A stretch of DNA of 14,106 nucleotides. Origin: Candidatus Tectimicrobiota bacterium (GTDB taxonomy: Bacteria; UBA8248; JACPRG01). The stretch's first letter is position 1, and the number at the start of each line of letters is the position of its first letter. Location of the stretch: assembly GCA_016190025.1 (NCBI GenBank), contig JACPRG010000035.1:1-14106 (forward strand), in the 5' to 3' direction. This document shows, piece by piece, positions 8,255 through 14,106 of the stretch. Below the pieces are notes generated by a model. The model was not told the DNA's origin, made no database searches, and worked only from the letters and a program-made list of their open reading frames with translations. Made by a program: the position numbers and the translations under genes.

Positions 8255-8283
8255 GAGCTCCCGGCGTCTCGCGCGGGGGGATC

Positions 8284-9258
8284 TCAGGCCCGCTTCAGGT
8301 CCCTCGCGGCGGGTAGCCCGCCCAGGGCTCGGGTCTCGGTGACGGCCCGATTGACAGAGGCCGCGACGGCCTCCTCGGCCAGAAGCCCCAGGATGTTCAG
8401 GTCCTCCTCCAGTGTCCCGGCGGACACGGCGATGATGACGTCTCCGTCCAGGGTGCTGAAGGCGGGCCGGAGCGTCTTCACCAGACCCCCGGCGGCCATC
8501 TGCGCCAGCTTTTCGGCCGAGACCCGGTCCAAGCGCGCGTCGGTCGCCACGCAGCAGAGGGTGGTGCTCTCCCCATCGAACCGGGACCGGCTGATCCCGC
8601 GGCGCATCCTCTCGGCGGTGTCGGCCAGCTCGAGGGAATCCGCAGCCGTGCGGGCGCCGGCCAGGATGCGCCCCGTCCGGGCGCAGATCACGTCCCCGAA
8701 GGCGTTGACGACGGCCAGGGCGCCCACCGTCGCGCCGCGGGGAGACCGCACCGACCAGGACCCGACCCCTCCCTTCATGGCCTGGGCAGGACCGAAAAGC
8801 TTGCCGACGGTGGCGCCGGCCCCCGCGCCCACCGAGCCTTCGGCGGGAGACCGGCCCCGGGGGCCCTCCGCGGCCAGGCAGGCCGCCCGCGCCATCTCAG
8901 GCGTCGGCCGGACGCGGTGGCTGCCAACGCCCAGGTCGTACACGATGGCGGCGGGGACGATGGGAACCGTCGTCTCCCGCGTCGGGAAGCCGACCCCCTT
9001 CTCCTCCAGGTAACGCATGACGCCGGCGGCGGCGTCCAGGCCGAAGGCACTCCCCCCGGCGAAGAAGACCGCGTCGATCCGCTCCACCAGGTGGAGGGGC
9101 CTCAGGGCGTCCATCTGCCGGGTGCCGGTGGCGGTCCCGCGCATGTCGAGCCCGCCGGCGGCGCCCTTCTCGAAGAGGACCACCGTGCAGCCGGTGAGGG
9201 CGTCCAGGTCCTCGGCATGGCCGACCCGCACGCCGGGCACGTCGCTCAGGGTGGGCAA
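8284..9258 (-). CDS. P1 family (S58, DmpA-like) self-processing aminopeptidase
   Basis: The 324-residue product belongs to the P1/DmpA family, Ntn-fold peptidases that cut themselves into two chains and then release N-terminal residues from peptides, including D- or beta-amino-acid peptides in some members. Typical segments are DVPGVRVGH (6-14), FFAGGSAFGLDAAAGV (65-80), GSVGAGAGATVGKLFG (141-156) and the processing-site region ESTTLCCVATDARLDR (230-245). In relatives the cut precedes a Thr or Ser in an N-T-T context, so T232 is the likely nucleophile, with Ser231 in the place of the usual Asn. No signal peptide is seen. The start is a TTG at 9258 with GGAGAG about 7 bases upstream and gives the family N-terminus. 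It follows the selenoprotein gene by 40 bp on the same strand, so the two are probably co-transcribed. Confidence 0.9.
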   Translation of the reverse strand: MPTLSDVPGVRVGHAEDLDALTGCTVVLFEKGAAGGLDMRGTATGTRQMDALRPLHLVERIDAVFFAGGSAFGLDAAAGVMRYLEEKGVGFPTRETTVPIVPAAIVYDLGVGSHRVRPTPEMARAACLAAEGPRGRSPAEGSVGAGAGATVGKLFGPAQAMKGGVGSWSVRSPRGATVGALAVVNAFGDVICARTGRILAGARTAADSLELADTAERMRRGISRSRFDGESTTLCCVATDARLDRVSAEKLAQMAAGGLVKTLRPAFSTLDGDVIIAVSAGTLEEDLNILGLLAEEAVAASVNRAVTETRALGGLPAARDLKRA

Positions 9259-9298
9259 GGGCTTCTCTCCGGGAAAATCGCCGGGGTCCAGCGGCCGC

Positions 9299-9925
9299 TT
9301 AGGCCTCCCCCTCGGCCCCGAGAATCCGCTCGATCGCCCGCTCGTACTCGACGCGGGGGACGGCCCCCGTCAAGACCCGCTTGCGGCCGATGATGACGGT
9401 GGGGATGGCCCGCACGCCGAAATTCCGCACCCCCTCCACGTACTCGCGCAGGACCCCGTCCCTCTGGGAGCCGCTCAACAGGTCCTCTTGGAACCGGGGC
9501 GCGTCCAGCCCTTGCTCCTCCGCGATCCGGACCAGGACCCGGGGATCGCTGATGTTCCGGCTCTCCTCGAAGATGGCCCGCAGCAGGGCGAAGTGGTAGC
9601 GGCGGAACGCCTCCTCCCCTTGCAGGGCGGCGCACCTGGCGGCCTCCGAGGAGGGGAGGCTGTGATTGGGGAAGGGCTCCTCGCTGTGCCAGGGGTGGAA
9701 GGCCCCTCCGTCTCCCTGGGCGTTGGCGCGAAGCCAATGCTGGCGGCGGTAGTCGTTGAAGACGGAGTCGGGGTCGGGCTCGGCGCGCAGGAGGAAGGCG
9801 CGGTAGTGGACGGCGACGCGGCCCCCGTATTTTTCCCTCAGCTTTTCCAGCCGAACGGCGGAATTGTAGCACCAGGGTCAGCAGTAATCGTGATAGACGA
9901 GGATCTCCAGCGCCTCTTGGCTCAT
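9299..9925 (-). CDS. Selenocysteine-containing DsbA/FrnE-like thiol oxidoreductase (in-frame TGA = Sec16)
   Basis: Read through the in-frame TGA (9880-9878), this gene gives 208 residues ending in TAA at 9299. The N-terminus is a thioredoxin-type strand (EALEILVYHDYC), then Sec16-P17-W18-C19, exactly the CPWC active site of DsbA/FrnE proteins with the first Cys replaced. The rest matches the family: VRLEKLREKYG helix (24-34), VHYRAFLLRAEPDP (39-52), an inserted helical domain with NHSLPSSEAARCAA (87-100), and the cis-Pro loop VRAIPTVIIG (171-180). No signal peptide is present, so it is probably cytoplasmic like FrnE. ATG 9925 has AAGGGGAG about 7 bases upstream. A SECIS-like hairpin follows the TGA. 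Frameshift is excluded, as one frame runs throughout; a nonsense mutation is the alternative. An annotation that treats TGA only as a stop would lose or truncate this gene. The substrate is unknown. Confidence 0.88.
9835..9880 (-). promoter_or_regulatory. Putative bacterial SECIS element directly after the in-frame TGA
   Basis: Counting the U of UGA (9880) as nucleotide 1, UUCC (18-21) pairs with GGAA (33-36) and GCC (22-24) with GGC (29-31), with one bulged U (32) and apical loop GUUC (25-28). This hairpin spans 9863-9845. CCCU (4-7) can also pair with AGGG (43-46) as an outer stem. Bacterial SECIS hairpins need a G among the first two loop bases at roughly this distance from the UGA, to bind SelB; the loop G at nucleotide 25 (position 9856) meets this. 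The E. coli fdhF element also has a bulged U, but on the other arm. Confidence 0.75.
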
Positions 9926-10298
9926 GACGTCGCTCCCCTTGGCGAAGGTCGTGAAAGGTCTCCCTTCTTAGTTTAACCCTCCCGCCGGCCTTCTTCCAGG
10001 CGGAACGGCGATCCGCGTCACATCTGGAAAAGGACGAGGCCCATCCCCGGCGTGAGACCCCGGGGAGCGCCCCTTTCTGAAAGCGAGGGCGCATCGCCGG
10101 AGGGCCGCCGCCGTTGACGACGGATCTTGTTTTTGCTAAGAGTTTCTGGATCCAGCATGCTTTCATCCCTGAGAGAGAGTGCGGGAAGGTCCGGGGAAGC
10201 GTCTTTTGACAATGGGCGCGGGAGGAGCGTGAGATGAAACGAGGGGTTCTCAGTTGAGCGCTCCGGGGGATACGGAAGGTAGAGGGAGTTCGAACGCA
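9926..10298. other. Divergent control region between selenoprotein gene and catabolic operon
   Basis: This 373-bp region separates the two divergent transcription units and should hold both promoters. A GC-rich inverted repeat (CCCCGG with CCGGGG, about 10044-10065) and a T-run (10130-10135) are present. The short minus-strand open frame at 10018-10299 has no ribosome site or recognisable features and is not called. A perfect -35 box lies at 10206-10211. Confidence 0.35.
10206..10235 (+). promoter_or_regulatory. Candidate promoter of the aminotransferase-hydantoinase operon
   Basis: TTGACA (10206-10211) is a perfect -35 box. The best -10 candidate is TGAGAT (10230-10235) after an 18-base spacer, matching TATAAT at only three positions. 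If used, transcription would start near 10242, about 57 bases before the ATG at 10299. The weak -10 box suggests either an activator-dependent promoter or a chance match. Confidence 0.3.
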
Positions 10299-11654
10299 AT
10301 GGGACCGGTTGGGGCGCTGAGCCGATTGTCGCTGGACTCTCTTCTTCGGGCCTACGAGCGGGCGACGCCCGCCTCCAGGGCCCTTCAGGAACGGGCGCGG
10401 GCCTCTCTTCCCGGCGGGAACACCCGGGCGACCGTCTACTTCGACCCCTACCCGGTCTTCATGGCCCGGGGCGAGGGCTGCCGGGTGACGGACGTGGACG
10501 GGACGGCCCGGCTGGATTTCAACAACAACTACACGACCCTCCTGCTCGGCCACAACCACCCGGCCGTCGCCGAGGCCGTCCGGGCGCAGCTGGAGAGGGG
10601 GACTGCCTTCGGGGCGCCCACGGAGCTGGAAGAGGCCGTGGCGTCGCGCCTTTGCGCGCGGCTGGCCGGGGTGGAGCGGGTCCGGTTCTGCTCCACCGGG
10701 ACCGAGGCCAACATGAACTGCCTGCGCGTCGCCCGGGCCTTCACCGCAAAGCCCAAGGTGGCGAAGTTCCTGGGGCACTTCCACGGGTCGGCCGAGTCCG
10801 TGGAGGTCTCCATCTTCCCCGCCCTGGAGGAGGTGGGAGACCCCTCCCGTCCCAGGAGTGTCCCCTCCTCGCCGGGCATCCCCGAGGGCGTGGTCCGGGA
10901 CGTCATCACCCTCCCCTTCAACGACGCGGACCGGGTGGAGGCGATCGTCCGGGCCCGCCGGGACGAGCTGGCGGCGGTCATCGTCGAGCCCATCGCCGGC
11001 GGCGGGGCCATCGTCCCAAGAGACGGCTTCCTGCAGGACCTGCGGCGCATCTGCACCGAGAACGATGTCCTTTTGATCTTCGACGAGGTGATGATGTTCC
11101 GCCTGGCCCGCGGCGGGGCGCAGGAGTTCTTCGGGGTGCGGGCGGACCTCACCGCCCTGGGCAAGACCATCGGCGGGGGGCTGCCCATCGGGGCCTTCGG
11201 GGGCCGGGCGGACGTGATGGGGCTTTTCGACCCGTCGGGCGGGGGACCGGCCGTCCGGCACTCGGGCACGCACAGCGGGAGCCCCCTGTCGCTGGCGGCG
11301 GGCGCGGCGGCCCTGGACCGGATGACGCCCGAGCTCTATCCCCGGCTGAACGCCCTGGGCGAGAGGCTCCGCGCCGGCCTCCGGGAGGTCTTCGCCGAGA
11401 TGGGCGTGGCGGCCCGGGTGACGGGGGCGGGCTCGGTCTTCTCCGTCCACTTCACGGAGGAGGAGGTCTGGGACTACCCGGCCTACGCCCGGGCGGACAA
11501 GGCGGCACTGAAGAAGATGTTCATCGGGTGGCTGCTCAAAGGGGTCTTCCTGACCTCGCGGGGGCTGGGCTGCCTGTCCGCCCCGATGACCGAGGCCGAG
11601 GTGGAGGAGTTCCTCCAGGCGACCCGGGACCTCCTGGCCCGGGGAATCCCGTAG
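10299..11654 (+). CDS. Class III PLP-dependent aminotransferase (glutamate-1-semialdehyde aminomutase-like)
   Basis: The 451-residue product is a fold-type I, class III aminotransferase of the glutamate-1-semialdehyde aminomutase subgroup. Landmarks are the phosphate-binding STGTEANMNCLRVAR (132-146), KFLGHFHG (156-163), FDEVMMFR (261-268, with D262 contacting the PLP ring) and ALGKTIGGGLPIGAFGG (286-302), whose K289 should bind PLP. As the first gene of an operon with amidohydrolases, it more likely handles an omega- or beta-amino acid such as beta-alanine than heme synthesis, and no other hem genes are present. ATG 10299 (AGGGAG 10 bases upstream) is chosen; TTG 10254 with GAGGGG at 7 bases is an in-frame alternative adding 15 residues with no family likeness. 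The gap to the next gene is 87 bp. Confidence 0.88.
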   Translation: MGPVGALSRLSLDSLLRAYERATPASRALQERARASLPGGNTRATVYFDPYPVFMARGEGCRVTDVDGTARLDFNNNYTTLLLGHNHPAVAEAVRAQLERGTAFGAPTELEEAVASRLCARLAGVERVRFCSTGTEANMNCLRVARAFTAKPKVAKFLGHFHGSAESVEVSIFPALEEVGDPSRPRSVPSSPGIPEGVVRDVITLPFNDADRVEAIVRARRDELAAVIVEPIAGGGAIVPRDGFLQDLRRICTENDVLLIFDEVMMFRLARGGAQEFFGVRADLTALGKTIGGGLPIGAFGGRADVMGLFDPSGGGPAVRHSGTHSGSPLSLAAGAAALDRMTPELYPRLNALGERLRAGLREVFAEMGVAARVTGAGSVFSVHFTEEEVWDYPAYARADKAALKKMFIGWLLKGVFLTSRGLGCLSAPMTEAEVEEFLQATRDLLARGIP

Positions 11655-11741
11655 AACCAGCCCCGCCGGGAAAACCCGCCCGCGGCCGACGGACGAGATC
11701 CCGCAACCCGCGACGCGCGCATTCGGAGGAAGCGTTCCGCC

Positions 11742-12563
11742 ATGCCGAGAATCGCCCTGATCCAGATGTCGTGCAAAGACGACCCCGCGCCCAACCTGGC
11801 CAAGGCCCTCAGGCTGATCGACCGGGCGGCGGAGAAAGGAGCGCAGGTCGTCGCCCTCCAGGAGCTTTTCAATACGCCCTATTTTCCGAACCGCCCGCGG
11901 GACAAGAAATACCTCGCCCTGGCGGAGCCGATTCCGGGACCGACCACGGAGCGGGTGGCCGCGAAGGCGAAAGAGCACGGGGTCCTCATCATGGCGCCCG
12001 TGTACGAGAAGGAGATGGCCGGGGTGTACTACAACTCCGCGGCCCTCCTCGGCCCCGACGGGGAGATCCTCGGAACGTACCGCAAGATGCACATCCCCCA
12101 CAGCGACAACTTCATCGAGAAGTATTACTTCAAGCCGGGGAACCTGGGGTTCCCCGTCTTCGACACCCCCTTTGGCAAGATCGGCATCCTGATCTGCTAC
12201 GACCGCCATTTCCCGGAGGGGGCGCGCGCCCTCGGCCTGGGCGGCGCCGAGATCCTCCTGGTCCCGGTGGCGAGTCCCAGGCCCACGGCGAGCGAGGTCT
12301 TCATCAAGGAGCTGATGGGAATGGCCATCGCCAACCAGCTCTTCGTGGCGGCGGTCAACCGCGTCGGAAAAGAGGCGGACGACCGGTTCTACGGGTCGAG
12401 TCTGGTGTGCGACCCCCGGGGGAACGTCCTCGCCATGGCCGGCGACAAGAAGGACGAGGTCCTCGTGGCCGACATCGACCTGTCCCAGGTGGCCGCCACC
12501 CGGAACAACTGGCTCTTCTACCGGGACCGCCGGCCCGACGCCTACGGCGCCTTGACGCGCTGA
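11742..12563 (+). CDS. Nitrilase-family amidohydrolase, N-carbamoyl-amine/amino-acid type
   Basis: The 273-residue product is a carbon-nitrogen hydrolase with the full catalytic triad: Glu41 (ALQELF), Lys115 (YRKMHIP) and Cys152 (LICYDRHFPEGARALGLGGAE). The segments around Lys115 and Cys152, with EKYYFKPGNLGFPVFDTPFGKIG between them, resemble N-carbamoylputrescine amidase (AguB) and beta-ureidopropionase, enzymes that split a carbamoyl group to amine, CO2 and ammonia. Placed between an aminotransferase and a hydantoinase, it most likely hydrolyses the N-carbamoyl product of the latter. No arginine-decarboxylase or agmatine deiminase gene is nearby, which argues mildly against the polyamine role. 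The ATG at 11742 follows GGAGGA by 11 bases, a rather long spacing. It is a cytosolic enzyme of normal length. Confidence 0.9.
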   Translation: MPRIALIQMSCKDDPAPNLAKALRLIDRAAEKGAQVVALQELFNTPYFPNRPRDKKYLALAEPIPGPTTERVAAKAKEHGVLIMAPVYEKEMAGVYYNSAALLGPDGEILGTYRKMHIPHSDNFIEKYYFKPGNLGFPVFDTPFGKIGILICYDRHFPEGARALGLGGAEILLVPVASPRPTASEVFIKELMGMAIANQLFVAAVNRVGKEADDRFYGSSLVCDPRGNVLAMAGDKKDEVLVADIDLSQVAATRNNWLFYRDRRPDAYGALTR

Positions 12564-12601
12564 GACGGCTCCCCGGCGCCCCGGGCCGCGCGAGGCATTG
12601 G

Positions 12602-14011
12602 ATGAGAGAGCAAAAACCGGCCATGGATCTCCTCCTGAAAAACGGCGCCGTGCTCACCCCCCAGGGTCCTGTCCGGGCGGACCTCGGCATCCGGGGGGAG
12701 GTCATCAGCTACATCGGCGCGGCGGACGCGGCCCCCGCCCGCGAGACGCTGGACTGCTCCGGCTGCCTGTTGCTGCCGGGCGTCATCGACGCCCACGTGC
12801 AGCTCGAGGCGTCCTTCGGCGCCGGCGAGCTCCGGGACGATTTCCGCTCGGGGAGCCGGGCGGCCGCCTGCGGCGGCGTGACCACCCTCATCGACTACGC
12901 GCGCCAGCGCAAAGAGGCGAGCCCGCTGGAGGCGCTGCGCGCCCGCAAACGGGCGGCGGACGCCAAGGTGGGGATCGACTACACGCTCCACCTCACGCTG
13001 ATGGCCCCGACGCCCGAGGCCGTGGCCGAGGCCCCCCGGGCCTGCGAGGAGGGGATCCGGAGCTTCAAGGTTTATATGGCGTACGGCAAGGCGGGCCGCC
13101 GGACGGACGACGGGGCCCTCCTGGCCCTCATGCGGGCCCTCGCGGGACGGGGGGCCCTGCTGGGGATCCACGCCGAGGTGGACGAGCACATCAACCGGGC
13201 GACGGAGGACCTCCTGCGGTCGGGGAAGACCCGCCCCCGCTATCACGGCGAGGCGCATCCGCCCATCTCCGAGGTCGCGGCCGTCGAGTCGGCCGTTCGG
13301 ATGTGCCGGGAGACGGGCTGCGAGATCTACATCAAGCACGTCTCGACGGCCGAGGCGGCCTCCCTCATCGGGAAGGCCCGCCGGGAGGGGCTTCCCGTCT
13401 GGGGAGAGACCTGCCCCCACTACCTCGTCCTGGACGAGGGGAGATACAAAGGGAAGGACGCGCCCCTGTTCATCATGAGCCCTCCCCTCCGCTCCCGGGA
13501 CAACCAGGAGGGGCTGTGGGCCGCCCTCGCCTCGGGGGACCTCCAGGTGGCCGCGACGGACCACGCCTCCTACAGCCGGGCGCAGAAGCTCCAGAACGCC
13601 TCCACGTTCGAAGGGGTGCCTCCGGGGGTCCCGGGGATCGAGACCCTCCTGCCGGTTCTCTACACGCACGGCGTCTGCGGGGGCCGCCTGTTCCTGCCGC
13701 GGCTGGCCCAGGTCCTGGCCGAGGGACCCGCCCGTGTCTTCGGCCTGTACCCCAAAAAGGGGGTCCTGCAGATCGGCGCCGACGCGGACGTGGTGGTCTA
13801 CGACCCCGGGCCCCGGGGCGTCATCGACGCCTCCCGGCTCGCCATGAACGTGGATTACAGCCCCTTCGAGGGGATGCCCGTCCAGGGGCGGGTGAGAGAG
13901 ACGTTTTGCCGGGGGCGCCTGGTCGCCCGCGAGGGCCGCTGGGCGGGGGAAGAAGGCTGGCGGGGAGAATTCGTCCCGGTTCAACAATCCGCGGGGGTGA
14001 AGCGAACATGA
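12602..14011 (+). CDS. Dihydropyrimidinase/D-hydantoinase-family cyclic amidohydrolase
   Basis: The 469-residue product is an amidohydrolase of the dihydropyrimidinase/hydantoinase/allantoinase group, which open cyclic ureides to N-carbamoyl compounds. The N-terminal strand domain (about 8-58) leads to VIDAHVQLE (61-69), the metal site. Other ligands are intact: Lys156 (SFKVYMAY, normally carbamylated), His190 (GIHAEVDEH), His246 (IKHVST) and Asp320 (ATDHAS). ETCPHYL (269-275) and MSPPLRSRDNQEGLW (292-306) are family signatures. The oddity is HVQ at 65-67, where members have HxH. ATG 12602 has GAGG 6 bases upstream; ATG 12623 also fits the family start. Its stop overlaps the start of the SDR gene (ATGA), so the two are translationally coupled. 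The substrate (dihydrouracil, hydantoin or other ureide) is inferred only from context. Confidence 0.9.
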   Translation: MREQKPAMDLLLKNGAVLTPQGPVRADLGIRGEVISYIGAADAAPARETLDCSGCLLLPGVIDAHVQLEASFGAGELRDDFRSGSRAAACGGVTTLIDYARQRKEASPLEALRARKRAADAKVGIDYTLHLTLMAPTPEAVAEAPRACEEGIRSFKVYMAYGKAGRRTDDGALLALMRALAGRGALLGIHAEVDEHINRATEDLLRSGKTRPRYHGEAHPPISEVAAVESAVRMCRETGCEIYIKHVSTAEAASLIGKARREGLPVWGETCPHYLVLDEGRYKGKDAPLFIMSPPLRSRDNQEGLWAALASGDLQVAATDHASYSRAQKLQNASTFEGVPPGVPGIETLLPVLYTHGVCGGRLFLPRLAQVLAEGPARVFGLYPKKGVLQIGADADVVVYDPGPRGVIDASRLAMNVDYSPFEGMPVQGRVRETFCRGRLVAREGRWAGEEGWRGEFVPVQQSAGVKRT

Positions 14012-14106
14012 ACAGACTGAAGGGTCGGGTGGCCCTCATCACGGGGGGAAGCCGCGGACTGGGCCGGGGGATCGCCCTGGCCTTCGCGGAGGAGGGAGCC
14101 AAGGTC
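14008..14106 (+). CDS. Short-chain dehydrogenase/reductase (SDR), N-terminal part (cut by right edge)
   Basis: Only the first 33 residues are inside the window. They read MNRLKGRVALITGGSRGLGR and onward, the classical SDR start: first beta strand, then TGGSRGLG, the TGxxxGxG motif that binds NAD(P). A helix (GIALAFAEEGAKV) follows. The ATG overlaps the hydantoinase stop codon by four bases, and GGGGG lies about 12 bases upstream, so this is the fourth gene of the operon. Within the proposed pathway it could reduce a semialdehyde made by the aminotransferase, but SDRs are too diverse for the substrate to be read from this fragment. Confidence 0.9.
   Translation, partial: MNRLKGRVALITGGSRGLGRGIALAFAEEGAKV

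Larger units (their letters stand above)
8002..8283. other. Structured intergenic region upstream of tatA
   Basis: This 282-bp stretch holds no convincing gene. Its left third must contain the tatA promoter. From 8141 rightwards it is dense with short repeats: a perfect 10-bp hairpin (8151-8173), an outer 6-bp pairing CCGCGA (8143-8148) with TCGCGG (8209-8214), two copies of GAGCGGAG (8178-8185, 8196-8203) and two copies of TGAGGTCTGT (8228-8237, 8245-8254). It may be a dispersed intergenic repeat or a small structured RNA. Confidence 0.4.

Noticed and set aside
9878..9880. TGA as a simple nonsense mutation, or TGA recoded to Trp genome-wide
   Set aside because: The TGA hits exactly the catalytic Cys codon, a SECIS-like hairpin follows, and the rest of the frame is intact. 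Genome-wide recoding is excluded because TGA ends several normal genes here (for example at 718, 2848, 7756, 12561 and 14009).
10018..10299. 93-codon minus-strand open frame in the divergent gap
   Set aside because: No ribosome site, no family likeness, and it would overlap the operon promoter region.
9246..12209. 987-codon minus-strand open frame
   Set aside because: It crosses the selenoprotein, the divergent region and two operon genes in a frame unrelated to any of them; composition is low-complexity shadow.
10652..12601. Upstream extension of the hydantoinase frame through the aminotransferase and nitrilase genes
   Set aside because: The frame stays open only because of high GC; its Gly/Arg/Pro-rich translation is not protein-like until residue MREQKPAMDL at 12602.
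1..14106. CRISPR array, tRNA/rRNA genes, insertion sequence, phage or att sites
   Set aside because: I looked for repeat-spacer patterns, cloverleaf-like stretches, transposase motifs and terminal inverted repeats and saw none.

Overview
The window is about 14.1 kb of GC-rich (roughly two-thirds GC), densely coded bacterial chromosome. A TatA-type translocase subunit and an exported M48 protease suggest a Gram-negative (diderm) organism. The recG/rpmB/rel/tatA neighbourhood and the HD-GYP-style N-terminus would fit a deltaproteobacterial, NC10, Rokubacteria or Tectomicrobia-like lineage, but the sequence alone does not fix the phylum. TGA is a normal stop here: at least six genes end with it.

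Layout. 1-428 (-): start of a probable HD-GYP signalling protein, cut by the left edge. 718-1437 (-): cyclase-family metal hydrolase. 1743-2777 (+): exported M48 protease with a LysM-like tail. 2848-5025 (-): RecG helicase. 5172-5405 (+): ribosomal protein L28. 5478-7658 (-): bifunctional (p)ppGpp synthetase/hydrolase. 7756-8001 (-): TatA-type protein. 8002-8283: intergenic stretch with a perfect hairpin and short repeats. 8284-9258 (-): P1/DmpA-type peptidase. 9299-9925 (-): DsbA/FrnE-like thiol oxidoreductase with an in-frame TGA. 10299-14106 (+): four-gene catabolic operon of class III aminotransferase, nitrilase-family amidohydrolase, dihydropyrimidinase/hydantoinase and SDR (cut by the right edge).

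Main discovery. The gene at 9299-9925 is easily missed because codon 16 is TGA. The reading frame continues intact for 192 more codons, and the TGA lies exactly where the first, nucleophilic cysteine of the DsbA/FrnE CPWC motif belongs, giving U-P-W-C. A hairpin with a GUUC apical loop follows, its G at nucleotide 25 counted from the U of UGA, which fits the bacterial SECIS pattern. This is best read as a selenocysteine-containing DsbA-like oxidoreductase. It is followed after 40 bp by the P1-type peptidase gene, probably in one transcript.

The right-hand operon forms a plausible ring-opening route: hydantoinase opens a cyclic ureide, the nitrilase homologue removes the carbamoyl group, the aminotransferase removes the amine, and the SDR reduces or oxidises the product. 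Reductive pyrimidine or hydantoin catabolism is the simplest reading. The hydantoinase has Gln in place of the second His of its HxH metal motif, so its activity or substrate may differ from the family norm.
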